A stretch of DNA of 64,000 nt, from contig OY718807.1 of the NCBI GenBank assembly GCA_963070105.1, positions 2,051,001-2,115,000 of the forward strand, written 5' to 3'. A model generated the notes under the pieces. It did no database searches and was not told the DNA's origin. It worked only from the letters and a program-made list of their open reading frames with translations. The translations under genes and the position numbers were made by a program. Positions 37,127-51,563 of the stretch are shown here, in pieces. How positions within the stretch are numbered: position 1 is the stretch's first letter; each line of letters begins with the position of its first letter. Source of the DNA: Litomosoides sigmodontis (lineage: Eukaryota > Nematoda > Chromadorea > Rhabditida > Onchocercidae).

Positions 37127-40100
37127 CCACCTAATACTACTACCACTACAATCTTCTATTTCAAATCGTTCGCTCTCTCTCTTCCGTCAACCAATTCTTC
37201 CATCAATGACAAATCATCTCCGTTCGCTGATGATATGTCTGTCTGTCTGTCGTCGTTGTCTGTTAATTTTGTCTTTTGTTTCAAATTTAATTGAGAGACA
37301 TGGTAGTTGTCACTTGCTGTTAATTTGATAATTAATTAATCATCTTAAGGCTAAATTGTGGCAGTGATACTAATTTTTTTCGAAAGAAATACTGATTAAT
37401 TAATTAAATGATTAATTATGTGATTCAAAAATGAAACAAATTTTTTGTAATAATTTCAAACAAGTGCTCAAGTTGTTAATGATATCACAAACACTTTCAA
37501 CTCCATTTTCAATATTCTCACCGATACATTTGTGCTTAATTACTTTTAATTTCATCATTTAAACATTTAAAAATTGCGTCTTTGAAATTATGCGTCAATT
37601 CCAATTACATTTGATGATGCTCTTTGCTATTTATATGTCTTTAGCATTTGAATGTTTAATTAAGTAGAAGACAGTTAGAGCTTATATCGCTAGAAAACTA
37701 TAAAATCAAGCTACAAAAAAATGGAAATTCAATTACACCGGAACTTAATTAAAACTCAAATATTAGCTAAAATTCATTGGGGGAATTGGTGGACGATGTT
37801 AGCAGTTTGAAAATAATTTTTTGCTTCTCATCATTGACTGTTTTTGAGTCGTTGAGTGACAACTAAAAGTAATAATGAAGTTGTTCTTGCAAAAATGTTT
37901 TTGTCCACTCTTCCTCTTTCTTTTTGAACCAACAAGATGGATAGAGTATTGAAAGAGAGAGAAAGAGAGAGAGGGAGGGAGAAAGAAAAGAAAGCCAATT
38001 TAGTGGTTGATGCTATTAGTTTAATTAGTTCGTTTACGTCATTTCGTGAAATTGATTTTTACTTTTTATTACGGACTACCGGAGAAAAAAAAATTAATCG
38101 CTCGTTTTTTTCCGTGCTTGAATTAAGCTGATCTGGTCATTTGTAGCTTTTTTCCTGAGACTTGCTACATTACAAAGTGATTTACGTTGGAGGAAAATAC
38201 TTGCACTTAAGTTGAAGTAGAAATTTTTGTGAATTTAAAACTTTGAAATTGTCTAATCTTTAAAGTAACTTCAGTTTCTATCCTTCCTAAAGTATAGACG
38301 GAAATCTAAAACAGCATTCAAACTTGGAACTCAAAAATAAAAAAAATAAAAACTGGAAAATAAGCTTTCAAGTTTTGCTAGATTATTTGAAAAAATGAAA
38401 TTTTAGGATGTGTCACAAGACGAATGCCAAATATCTCAAGTATGTTTGCAGTGATCGTTTAAAGTAAATGTCACTCTCATTTTTATTTACCAATTTTTTT
38501 TTAAACTGTTCAAAGGAATAATTAATGTATGGCTTAGCAGGAACCGCTAATTATAATATAATTTAAATGAAATTGCAAAAATAAGTGAGGGAGAGAGAAG
38601 TTTAATTGGAAAATGCAGTAATGAGGTGCTTTTTCAAACCTTGCAAATTAAGTCTTCAATTTGCATTGCTTACCGTTAAGCTATAGCTTACCATGTATTT
38701 TAGGTTTTCTTCTTTTTCTTGCAAGTATTAACTTATGATTTGTACATAAAACTAGCATACTAATGACGTACGTGTGAACGTGACGCATCTTTAGTGCATT
38801 GAATGATACGTGTATTATTAACAAAAAGCTATTTAATGGTCGAATGATTGACCGATCAATTCGATCGAGCTATGTTAATCGGTTGCTTCAGTGATGACAA
38901 TAATATCTTAATTGATCTTACTCGAAAGTTTGCATGTTTCATCTAAAGCTTATTTTTCCTCAAAATGATGAATTGCACGAAAAAAAATGAATTAAGATTT
39001 GTTCCATTTATGTGATTAAGTTATTTTTTTAAGTTAAAAAATTTTACATTTTTTTAAGTTAAAAAATTTTACATTTTTTAATTTACATTTCTTTTTGCAT
39101 AAAAATTGGCAAAAATTTATTTAGCATTTCAAATGTTGTGTAAATGTTCTGCCATATCTTTCACGTTTGCTTTCCTTCCGATTAATTGGTTTTTTTTTTG
39201 CTCATTTTTTTTTGCACAAGCTTTTTGAGCAAACCTAAGAAAGAAGAAGGAGAACAATGTTCATGAATCATTAAATATCTATTAAAATTTCAAATGAGAC
39301 ATATGACACCAGCACTAACTATTTCATCTTCCCTTCAAACGGCATTCCGCCTTGTTGATCGATACGCAGATGTTCTATCCTTCTCTCTCTCTCTCTTTTT
39401 TTTTTTGAAAATTAAACCTCTTCTTTTCTCTCATCAGATTTTGCCAATTGCAAATTGCATATTCCCTTTTATTGAGGGGAAATTTTTTTTTGAAATTTAA
39501 AAACTTTTGAATTTTCTTCTGAAATTTCTTATTAAATTATTATTATTATTCAGTAATTCTATCATATCCTCCTTTCTACTCTTATGCATTTTGTTTGCCA
39601 TTAATTCACATATTACTCATCACTTATATCAATTCAGTTATTTTTCCTCTCCTTTTACTATTTCTGGATTATATATTTGGAGAATTTTAGAAATTACAAA
39701 ATTTAAATTTTTTGGAAAAAAGTACAAAATTTAATCAAACTTGAATTAGCATTGGAAAGGCGAAGTCTTAAAAGTTAGATTTGTTTAACATTGTTAACAG
39801 GAATGTATGAGTTACAGTACGATTGCATTGTAATTGTAATTAAGCTAAAATTAAGTTCGATTATGAGTGGGAGCTAGATAAATGGAAATTTGAATTTTAG
39901 AAGAAAATTAGAATTACCAACGATGGCCATCCTAAACTTCCTTTTCCGGCTAGCAATGTGTGCCGTTCGTCAAATTTTCTAAATGTTTATGCCTGAAACT
40001 AATAAAAGTTCGAAATGAATCGCATTTGGAATGTAGAATCATGGGAAAAGATCGATGAATTGCTAAGTGAATCAGTAGTTCATTTCAACATGCAAATAAA

Positions 40101-41264
40101 ATAAACCTTCCGCACATTTAAATAAAATTCAAAAAATTAATACGAATTTTCATTTCCTATAATTGACTTGACTTTCTAATCTCAGTATTTTGAGTGCGAC
40201 AAATTACATGGATAGTTCGTCTAAGATACAACAGCATTTCTACGGTATGCATAATCTCTGAAGTGTTACTCATACGTAATATGTCCTGCACCACTATTTC
40301 ATCCGTTCACTTCAGTTTCGCGTATTTTTAAAGTCTCACTTCTTATTAGCTCACGAAAAGTGATTACTGTTGTAAATGAGCTAGTATTGCAGTACTGTAA
40401 TATTCCAATTTTTAATCCGATATATTTCGCTTTTCCGAATTTCGTCCCATTCATATTTACATCCATTTTTCGTCCAAAATTGTTATTTTCTGTAAAAAAG
40501 TTTTTTCATCTAATGCACATTAAGCTTTCCTAACTCACCACAGTAACTTAAGGGTGTAGTCGTTTTATCGGTACTGTTTTTTTCTGATTTAAAGTACACT
40601 GTAAAAGGAAGGTTGCGAAAGTTACTTTGCTCTACGTTTGTACTGTAAAATACTTGTTGTACCTGTAATGCCGGTATTCTTTCGAGGCGAATACGGAAAA
40701 CATTTCTGAATGAACTATGTATGAAGTGTACGTTGTGCTGCATAATACAATTAGAATCCGAATCATTTTGAAATTTAAATTTTTCATTAAATGTTGAAAT
40801 ATAATCTGGAACGATACGGTAGGTTACAGTACGATATAAGCTGCCAGCACATATTACTGTATGTGGAAGTATAAAAACATTGTATGTGCGGCGTTACGCA
40901 CTTACGATTTCCATAGATCTACATGCACTACGGTAAACTGTAATATACTATTATCCACGAATTGATGCACATTTAACTTAATGTTAAATGTAACCTGAAA
41001 CGTGGAAAGAGTATATTCGATGGCTTATTTGAAGAGGTGCAATGATAGGAGTTAGTGATGAGTAAAACTAGGTAGGTTAGCGAAACTGTTTACCTAGGCA
41101 GCTAGTATAGGTTTCCGTGGTGATTGCCAGGATTAACTGCAGTATCGTTAATCACTCTTTGCTCACCTATGTTGAGTATGATATAACAATCATTCCACAT
41201 TGCTATTCCACTTCTTTCACACATCGACATCCATCTTCTTTTCTCTCACCTTTTGTTTTGATAT

Positions 41265-41285
41265 CATAGAGCGCTTCAGGTATCA
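41265..41285 (+). promoter_or_regulatory. Candidate trans-splice acceptor of the KCC gene
   Basis: ATAGAGCGCTTCAG ends six bases before the ATG. Such a very short leader after an acceptor-like AG fits spliced-leader addition, although a 5' UTR intron would look the same. Confidence 0.4.
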
Positions 41286-44200
41286 ATGGATACTGTGTCG
41301 GATCAGCTTGACGAGGATAACGGTGAGAGCATCAGTTTACCGGAAGATTCTGTAGCAACAAAAACTCCACGCAGCATTGCTGATCGTCATGTTGAAGCTG
41401 AAATTGCGTTACGAACAACATTACAGGATGATAGTAACATGCATGAAGGCGTTTCATTACTCTCCGTGGATGATATCATCAAAAGTTTGTTGTTTATCAC
41501 ATTTATTCAATAAAGCATTCGCTCTAATTATCCACGCCAGTCTGATAAACTAATTTAAACATAGCATTTCTGTTGAAATTTTGCAATGAATAAAGAGTTA
41601 TGGCTTTGCGATTCGTGAATGGTTATTGATTGATAGCATCCATGGTATGAGCGAAATTATTAATTGCTCATTATTGAAATAATAAATAGACGGGATAGCT
41701 TACTATCAAACGACCAGTTATTGTTCTTTATCAAAATATCAAATCATCATCTTTGATAGTATCACACAGCATATTCCTTGATTTTTCTTCAATTCTCACT
41801 TTTATCATTTAATTACGGAAGGATTATTTCAAATTAGATGAGGAAGCGCCTTCAGGAAAAGGTGATATAGTTAAGCCAAGCATGGAACATACGAATTTGG
41901 AGTTTTTCGAGGATACAGCAGCCGAGCTATTCTCTCAATATTTGAAGGTTTTTACACAACCTCAGGCACTTGAAAGATCGTCGCATGTACGTTTTAGTTG
42001 AACTTATTACCGTAATTTAAATGAATATTTTTGTTGATCTCAAACTATCATCACTTTACAGGTCAATGAGAATATGCGTTAAACAGAATCATTCATATTT
42101 TTTTCCATTTTCTCGGACGACATAGTGACATTGGCTGTTTCATTATCTTCTATTGTATGCTGCCAAGAATATTATTTTCAGTTTCAATAAAATTTTCTGC
42201 AGAAATGGAAAATATTTAGGCAGCGAACTTGGGCACGTTACTGGGCGTATATTTGCCAACAATTCAGCATATCTTGGGTGTAACAATGTTCATACGTCTC
42301 TTCTGGGTTGTTGGAATTGCTGGTATATCGCAAGCATCTTTACTTCTTGCTCTTTGTTGCTTAACTGTATGTTCTAATTTTACATTAACCAATTTATCAG
42401 TCTCTGACTATCGTTTAGATTTTTCTTGTAAGGTTGATTGATGGGGGGAAAAATTACTTAAGTATCATTCGTAAATTTTTTTCACTAAATTAGTATTAAT
42501 TAATTGCTGGCAATTAACAGTTACTCTCAGCTGAATCTTTTACAGCTGTACGTATAACCTGTCTTTTTCTCACTCTACTTATATCATTTTCATTTATTTC
42601 ACTAAGGCATCATAAGTGATTCGGTCATTGTCCACTTATCTTCATTGCAAATTTTAAATGTTTTATTCTGCGAAGCATTTTGCTACTCTTTATTTCAGAC
42701 TTTTATCACCAGTATCAGTTTATCAGCAATAGCTACAAATGGAGAAATTAAAGGAGGTGGAGCCTACTATATGCTGTCGAGAAATCTCGGAACAGAATTT
42801 GGTACAGCTATAGGTATACTCTTCTACCTTGGAAATGCGGTTGCCGTGTCTATGTATCTCGTCGGTGGAGTTGAAATTTTATTGGTATGTATTGCTATAT
42901 ATTATCGATATCTGTTATGAGTGTACTCCGAGATTCGCATCTTTTTGAATGCCAACAAATTTGTTTGGTATTTTTTTTCGTCACAGAGTGATTTCGAGGC
43001 GAAAATAAAATTTAATCTGTTCTTCAGATTTATATTTTTCCTGATCTTACAATTGGTGGCAGAGAAGTGCAGTCACAAACAGGTTAACTTTTTTAGGAAA
43101 TTTCCAATGTTATTGATTGTTTATATGATTTAAGCATGTAAGCATTAACTTTTATTTCATTCCCAATACACTTTTAATACACTTTCTCAGAAATCTCAAA
43201 AAGATAAGATACTCATTTGGATGAAATATGACTGGAAAATCAGTCTGTCACTTATTCCACAAGTAATTTTAGTGTTCAGATTCTCTCTCTCTCTCTCTCC
43301 AGTAATTTCATTTAGCACAAAACAGGAAAGTTGTATGAACCATCGAGTTACCGTGGTGCCTGTTTGTAGATATGTTTGGTATGATGTCGCATAACTTACG
43401 AATATACGCTACATTGTTGCTGCTCTTTGAATTCGTTGTTGTTGCAATGGGTGTACGATTTGTGCAACTTTTCGCACCGGTATGCTTGTGATTTCTGTAT
43501 CGTATGGCGATGAAAATACTGTGTTGAGATTCTATCAATGATATTTTGTTACTTTTAGATCTCACTTTTGTGTGTTATTTTATCAATATTATCCTGTTTC
43601 GCTGGTGGAATTGAGAAATCGCTCAGTCCAGAGAATGGACAAAGGTTTGAAATTGTTTCTTCTCACCACTGACAGCAGATGTTTCATAAAAATAATTCAA
43701 ATCATGAAAAATTTATTCATCATTAACTCCTGGAATTAATTTTACAATGGATTGGACAAATGGAAGAATGTACAACTAGTGTCTATTTCTCACTTCAGGG
43801 TGTGTAAAATAGGCGACCATTTATTGCAAGCACAAGTATTCATGCCGCAAAATATCTCAATTATGCACATTTGCAGATATTGCAACGAAAGATATATGTA
43901 TGTTTCCAACGATTGTAGAAAATTATACATTTTTAATGAGCAAATGAAAAACATAACTTAAAAACCTTAGCATAAAACATAAATATAAACACCTCAAATA
44001 TTTTATAAATACAATCTAATGAAGGGATAGCTGGAAAATGTAGTAAGGTGAAATTCTGGTAATGGTGGGGCAATTAATCAAGAGGAAAGAAAATCGGATA
44101 ATTTTATTAAGCATAATTTATTATGGATTATATCGTATACAGTGGTCGTTTAGATAAGTTATTTACGGCCCTGACAAAGGTGTAATTTTGAAGTTTCAGT

Positions 44201-47200
44201 TTTAAATAAATTCTGATTAAAATTTTGATATTAACAATACATTTTCTTGGTTAGCGGCATTTTGTTGAGGTGATATTAGTTATTGGAAATCGTGCTTTCA
44301 CATGTAAATTTTTGAAAGCATACTTTCACATATGAATTTTTGTTTTTAGAAGTAGGAGTGTTACGGAATACTGCGGTAATGGGACATGTTTTTTGCCCAT
44401 TAAATGCGTGAATGCTTATCCCGGTTTTACAAGCAGTGCTCTAAAAGGTTTCTCGTAATTGCAAAATTTTTTCCTTTCCATGTTGATATCAGATGGAATA
44501 ATATCTTCAATGATTTCTATAATCGTTATTCTGATTTCGATTTGCATTTTGTAGAAAACTTGAAAACTGCTTATTATATGAAAGCTGGTGAATACAAACC
44601 CGGAAAGGCAGCAAATACCCGCGTGGAAGTGTATCAAGACATGGAAACAACATTTTTCGTATTATTGGCTATTTATTTCCCGGCAGTTACTGGAATTTTA
44701 ACGGGAGCTAGCATGAGCGGTACAGTTTCTTTGTATTTTCTAAAATACATTGTCCAACACGAAGCAAAAAAAATGGTTATTTTAGCACATTTATCTTTTC
44801 ACGTATCTCGATGACTTTAAAAAACAATTAGAGATTTTCAGGTGACCTTAAAAATGCGCAAAAATCAATACCGTCGGGTACACTAGGGGCTCAGTTGACC
44901 ACATCATTGATATACTTTTCACTTGCTTTAACGTTTGGTGCGTCAATCGATGGGGATGTCTTACGTGATAAGTAAGCACCACGCAAACTGCGTACTTTCC
45001 ATCTCGTAAAGCTAGTTAGTTAATGTGCGACACTGCATACATTTACATTCTGAGATTCCAAATAAATTTTGTGTGAAGGTATGGAGCATCAATGGCAGGT
45101 AGTATGGTTGTGGCAAATCTAGCATGGCCAAGCCAGTGGTTGTTGTTAATCGGCTCGTTTACTTCGACATTTGGAGCTGCTCTTCAGTGCTTGTGCAGTA
45201 TGTGTTTCATCTCAATACTTTTTTATGAATCTTCGGTTCATCTTGAAATGATGATCATCGTTGTTATTGTCTTTATTTCAATTAATGTTTTTGGAATAAT
45301 GTTTTCGTGTTTGGTTCAGTGTTAGTAGAATGCTTATATCCTCTAAAAAACTAGCGACTGTATAAAAAATGATTTATATGTTGTCATATTACATCGTTCG
45401 TTTCATTTTAGGCGCACCTCGATTGCTTCAGTGCATAGCACAAGATGAAGTTGTGCCGGAATTGAAGAGCTTCAAAAAATTGACGAAAAGAAATGAACCC
45501 TTCCACGGGTAAAATTTGTTCTTATAATTTATGTCGCGCACCTATGTTCTACATATATTTTCAGGCTTTTAGAGGTTTATATTTTGCGAAGGTGTATACT
45601 TTTATTTATTATTTTACTGATACTTATTGTAGATTGTTGGTAACTACATTAATTGCTGAATTAGCAATACTGCTTGGTGCAATGGATCATATTGCTGCTG
45701 TCGTCGATTTCTTCTTCTTGATGTGTTATGCGTTTATTAATGTAATCTGTGCAATGCATTCTATTGTCAGGGCACCTAACTGGAGACCACGTTATAAATA
45801 TTACCACTGGTAAGTGCTACTTTTCGTAGTCTGCCAAAACTTTGCTAGAGGCAACGAATGGATAACGTCGAAGTATGTTGGTACATATTTTTATTTAATA
45901 TTGAACCGGTCAAATTTTTACTTGAGATGTATAAAAAAGTGCAACCTATATTGTGAGAAATATGTGTAATTCAGGTCAATCGCTGTGCTTGGTGCATTTC
46001 TGTGCTTTTTCATCATGTTCACAACGCATTGGGACTATGCCATCGTTTCATGTCTTCTTTGCTTTTCGCTTTATAAATATACGGAGTACAGAGGGTATTT
46101 TATTGTCTTATTTATTTCGTTATTCAATTCAAATTATTGCCCAGGTTCTTTTTGTGAAGTAGAAATGTGATCAAGCGTGAAATTCACGTACATGTATCCT
46201 CCTTGTTCATTAGTCAAGAATTAAAAACATAATTTAGAGCAAACAAAGAATGGGGCAATGGGATGAGGGCTGTATCAATTTCAACGGCACAAAAGGCTTT
46301 GTTAACAATAGATGATGGCGAAGCGTCACATCCAAAAGATTTCAGGTGGTTGCTTTATGTGTGCATAGTTTCTGTGTCTTCGTTACCATTTCTTTTTACC
46401 AAAGCTGCTATACCCTATACTGCACTTGTTTGTGGTTTAAAGTATGCATATTTTAAGGCCGCAGCTGCTTCTTCTCTTTGCACTTAAATGGGAGGATGAT
46501 CAAACTGATTTACGCTACAAGCGATTACTTCATTTGGCGTCGCAGCTGAAAGCAAGTCAAGGATTGTGTGTTGTAGTCGCATTCCTTCGTGGTAATCCAT
46601 TCGATGAGAATGATCAAAATAATGCCAGTGAGGTGAATGATTGAATCTTCTGCTTCGCTAGCATTATTTTTTTTTAATTTGGCTCGTCATCTTTTTCACT
46701 GTCTATTTTGGCAAAAAATGTTTGCATTTTGACAGCAGTTGCTGATAATTATTTTTTTGTCATTAATGATTCTAGATACGGAAACAATTAAAAGAATATA
46801 TGAAAGAAGCAAAACTTCGTGGATTTGCAAAGACCCTGGTATATGGCGAATCTCAGGTATTATAAAACATAATTTGAATGTGAACTGTATTCAGGTAAGT
46901 TAAAATAATCTAAGAGGTTTGTGAAGATTTATTATGCTTCAGATTTGTGGAAGTATTTCGACAGTTATCCAAAGTACTGGAGTTGGTGCTCTTTGTCCGA
47001 ATACGCTGCTATTGAAATGGCCGAAATATAGCTCAGATTGGCCCTCTGAACGGTCTGATTCAGAATATTCAACATTTGTGGGTTAGTATTTTAGTTTTAA
47101 ATAAAATTTCTACCACTTGACTGACAAATTGTTTTTCTTTTCTTAAGAAATTGTACACACATTTTCTCTAGGAAAAGTTGCTCGTCAAACAACTGTATAT

Positions 47201-49785
47201 AGCTTGCATTTATGCTCAGAGTAAATGATGATCTGCTCTGTTTTAAACCATTTATCATTTCTGAGTGAAAAAAATTCAAATTTAATAATACAATATATTT
47301 TTGGAGCATGTTTTTTATTTGAACCTTTTATTTTATAAATAATTTCAGACAAATTGCACGCTGGATATGTCATGAAGATGTGTCTTCTTGTAGCGAAAGA
47401 TATTTCACATTTTCCTTACATAAGCGAACCGGTGAAGGGTGGTTATGTTGACGCATACTGGATAATTCGCGATCGAGGCTTTCTTGGTTTAATTGCCCAT
47501 TTATTATTGAATCATAAGGTTAGCATTTTATTCGAAGATTATATAGAAGTTGGTGCGGGCTAATCTCGTTTCTGGTTTACAGAATTTGTTGATAAATAAG
47601 AAGGCAATTTCTTCTATATTAAATATATCGAGCAAAAAATTAATTTGTAACATTTGCATACCATAATGTTGCTTTATTGTTATTCTGTAAGATTCTTAAA
47701 AAATTATACATTTAGGTTTGGCGTGGATGTCAATTGCGCGTGATAGGTATTGCTCGTGATAGTGAAGAAAAGGAAGAAATGATTGGTAGAATTAATTTCT
47801 ATTTAAAAGCAATGCGCATTGATGCTACCGTGCAGGTTTATATTTTATCATTATCATATGCTTATTGTATTCAATGCTATACAAAGGGTCGATTCGATCA
47901 GTAGTGTTGAAAAATTAGACTTAAGCATGAACCATGATTTGTTTTTACATGATATATGTTTAGGTGGACATACTAAGTGATCCTAATATATCACGTGCTG
48001 ACTTTGAACGAACATTAATGATGGAAGAAAGAAGTCAGATGGCACGTGAGGCGAGAAGGTTTGCCACTTTGGAGAAAAATGCTGAACCGTTGAAAGAATC
48101 GGGCTGCAAGACATCACAAGTTGTCGATAACGTTGAGGTTCCATTATTATCTTTTTATCTTTTGATTACTGAGAAACCCTAAGGTAATATTTTCGAAGTT
48201 TTTAGTTAAATAATATGAAAATGAAGGTAGTTAGAATTAGAAAATCTTTAGAGATCAGTAATTTTAGTGATTGATAGTCGTGTGCGGTAACCATTTAGAA
48301 AAGAAACTTCATATGTTTGGTTTCTTTTGTCTGTGCATTTGTAGACCCTGAAAAAAAATCGTTTCTGCATTGAAAAACATGCTCCCAGTATCGCAATCGA
48401 TGTCGGAGAGGAAGGTGGTTACAAAACCGATCAAGATCATATTGTTGGCGACGTCAGTTTGGATTGTAATGATTTTTTGTTTTGAAATTTTTGTTGCTTT
48501 AATCGTGCTTGAGATAAAAAAAGACATTGCGGATTTTGATATGATTTGTAGGTACTTCTAAGAAATCATGTTATTTTAACTTTCTTCCTTATAACTTTTA
48601 TTTGAATTACGTAATTTACACTTAATTTTGCGTAGTTTACACTTTTTAATAACAAATTTCACATGTTATGAGACTTTTTCAGCAAATATAATTGATAACC
48701 GACATATTCAGACATTTGGAACGGAGATGGAATTAGGGTTTGTTTTCGAATTTCCAATTCAAATGTATCTAAGTAACTTTTATCGTAATCTCATGTTATC
48801 CTAATGTAGCTGTGCCATGCTGTCTAGACTATTTATTACTCTTTAGGAGGAAAACTGTAAAGAAATTGCGGATACGTGATGAGGATATCAAGTACGATAA
48901 TGAAAGAATAAAGCGTTTACAGAATCTGGATAGGCGAAAAGTTTGCGTTTCTATTTTCATGATTGATTAATTGTTCTTTGTATCGTAAGTTGAGAATCTG
49001 GATTTGATCACGCTTCGACTTCGTGTAATACTCTAGATTGATGTTATGGGCGAGAAGCAGAAAACGAAGGAAATCATTGCTATTTAGCTCTTTGTTTACA
49101 ATTCACTCCTTTTATATAACTTATAAAAAACATGAAATTATGCCTTTTCACGGAGTGGTGGACAAGCTGTGCACGTTGGCAAATCCCTGCTTACTTATGA
49201 AAGTAGAGGAACAATTTGATCACATAACTGATGAAAAGGATCAGCGAATACAGTTTTCAGGTTCACAAAATGCACACAGCAATTCGTTTGAATGCTTTGT
49301 TCAAGAAGACATCCGCAAAAAGTCAACTGATACTACTTAATCTTCCAAAACCTCCCGAAGTAAAAGAAGGTGTAATGTTTATCAAATTAATGACTATAAA
49401 ATGCATTAAGACCTTTTACATTCAATTAGCTGCTGTGGAATCTTCAAGTGAATTTTATTGTACTTTCCGTAGGTCTGATGACAAAGAAGATATTATTAAA
49501 CAATGCAGAATATACAAAGCTGTCATAGTGCTACCTGCGTGCACTCATCGATTTTAAATCTTCTATGAAAAGTGCGGAAAATTCTTTGCAATTAGTCAGC
49601 GGAAAATTCTTTGCAATTTCTTCCCTTCAGCTGTTGAATAGTTTACGTAATCTGATTGTGCAAAACATTTCAAAATTTTAGGTTTTATGGATTATTTGCA
49701 TTACCTAGACGAGCTTACAGCAGGCCTGCCACGAGTCCTTTTTGTACGTGGAGCCGGAGCAGAAACTCTCACTTCAACCGCTTAA
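41286..49785 (+). CDS. K-Cl cotransporter, KCC-type SLC12 family
   Basis: Electroneutral K+/Cl- exporter setting cell volume and neuronal chloride. Exons: 41286-41484, 41838-41986, 42220-42366, 42699-42884, 43028-43082, 43370-43479, 43559-43644, 43799-43897, 44350-44447, 44555-44719, 44842-44971, 45079-45197, 45412-45508, 45633-45809, 45975-46094, 46238-46345, 46458-46632, 46776-46856, 46943-47081, 47349-47518, 47716-47835, 47964-48137, 48345-48452, 48712-48737, 48847-48940, 49261-49369, 49682-49785; phases give about 1114 aa. The N-tail is 1-116, membrane core about 125-640, cytosolic C-domain 640-1114. Hallmarks are [28 protein letters not shown], the Cys-rich extracellular loop (311-410, NIS and NGT glycosylation sites), [33 protein letters not shown] and the C-terminal [14 protein letters not shown]. 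Asp923 replaces the KCC regulatory threonine; Thr1050 in MHTAIRLN is kept. The second acceptor was chosen by phase. Confidence 0.95.
43281..43302. repeat. (CT)n tract in a KCC intron
   Basis: Short CT dinucleotide run in the intron before the exon at 43370. Confidence 0.8.
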
Positions 49786-49922
49786 CTCATCATGTGACAC
49801 TGTTTTGTTTTATTGTGTACTGCCGCAATGTGTCACTGCGCGTTCTTCTATAATTGATTTCCAGTTGCTTACAAATTAGTCTATTTTATAAGTAACCGAA
49901 AGTTAATTAATATTAGTATGAA

Positions 49923-49928
49923 AATAAA
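49923..49928 (+). terminator. Likely polyadenylation signal of the KCC gene
   Basis: AATAAA 138 bp downstream of the TAA stop codon, a usual distance for a nematode 3' UTR. Confidence 0.55.
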
Positions 49929-51557
49929 GTGAAAATGGACAAACGTTGTATCTTTTTTAAAAAAGGAAGTGAATTGCTTGGGTTAACTGTTTATAAAATT
50001 AATTTACTAATTACTCGAAAAATTATGATTCAGTCAAAAAAGACATCGATAGGATGGGCTGTAAAAACTGGTGCTACTTGTTTATTTAGTGACACGACAA
50101 TTAGTTTTTTTTTTTCAATCTCCATGGTACTATTGTTATCCTACATAGTAAGATAACTTTTTCAACTGACGTGTTTTTTTTATAACTTTTTATGTGCAAG
50201 TTTTCTGCTTAATAGTACTTTCAGATATTTTTTTATTTATGTATGTGTGTGCCATGCCGTTACATTTATACGGGACATTCATTCATTTTATATGTGCCGC
50301 TTTTTACTCTTCCAACTGGTTTTTGTTTTTACTGTGTTTACTTTTTTAGTTCACACAGTGCTACTCCATTACGTTATTATGAATAACGGTAAAATTCGTC
50401 AGTTATTCAAATTTATAAATTTCAATCGTAATCGTAGTCTTTCAATCGTAGACAAACTTGAAAAATTATTTTTCACTAATGGTTGAACTTTTCGGAGACT
50501 GCTCCTATATTTAACCACTTCATTTCAAAAATTATGCTTTACAGATTGAAAAGAAGAATTTAATTTGAATATTTTATAGACAACTGCTGATCGCATGAAA
50601 TAATGTATCATTCACTTTCTTTGTATGGTTACTCTTAATTGAATGCTTTACGATAAGAATGTAGGAAACAATGTATAGTTATTTTACTGCATTATTGTAC
50701 AGGTCGGTTTTTTCGTTTTTTTCGAGCAGAAAAAAAGCAACTATCATTTTTGTTCAGTTGTTTGGTCGTTCATAACTATTGCAGCAAATTAAAAAAAAAA
50801 ATTCTGAATGATTGTGACCGTTCTTTCATGGCCAATCATTGAATCCTAATCATTCATTCGTCTGTGAGAGCAGTAGAACGAATCAAACTCTAAATATTTT
50901 ACGAGATCGTAAAGGATGAGTGATAGGAATACAATTTATTCTTTGTCTTTCTCTCCTCTCTAAAATTAACGATCAAAGAGTGCGATCAAGCAGATTTCGA
51001 TTTAAAAAAAAAAAACTAGCAAAGAGGATTTTTCACTTCAAAATGTTGGTTGCAATAATCCCCGTGAAATTACTATTAATTAATTAAAAAGATTAACACT
51101 GCAATCGGATAGTTCTATTTTTGCGAAATCGCATTCTAATTTTTTTTTCTTTACTAAAATAGCATCCTTGCTACCATATAATTCTCTCGTCAAATTTTCA
51201 AACTTTCACTGTCTCCCCTTTTCATGTGAAATTTCAATGTGTTGAGAGGTATTGGTGAAATAGGGTAAGTATGATTTGTTGCTTTCAGTAATAATTTTTA
51301 AGCACTCTTGCAACCTATTCGAACCCAATTAACTATTACGAGAGTTGAAATTGGTGCAACTGTATTGAAAGATAACAGCCGCAATGATATGCTGCCATAG
51401 CAATAATGATTTCAATGCTTCCATCATCTGAAGCTTAACTAAATTTAATTTTGCTCTAAATCTGTCCCAATTCATTTTTTTTTCTCACCAAAACACACGC
51501 AATTGTTTGCTTTAGTCCAACCTTTTTTTTTTTTAAATTTTATCCATGCTATACAGA

Positions 51558-51563
51558 TTTATT
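51558..51563 (-). terminator. Likely polyadenylation signal of the MSP-like gene
   Basis: AATAAA on the minus strand, about 106 bp after the stop codon at 51669. Confidence 0.5.

Larger units (their letters stand above)
35281..41285. other. Intergenic region between BTBD8-like and KCC genes
   Basis: AATAAA at about 35550 is the likely poly(A) signal of the BTBD8-like gene. An open stretch at about 35393-35497, rich in Ser and Asn codons, is a weak candidate for an alternative C-terminus. Microsatellites include (GT)n at 36111-36163, (CT)n near 36838-36880, (CA)n compound at 37040-37126 and (GA)n near 37951-37990. The 40350-40950 part carries many TACTGTA/TACAGTA-like words. No gene was recognised. 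Confidence 0.5.
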
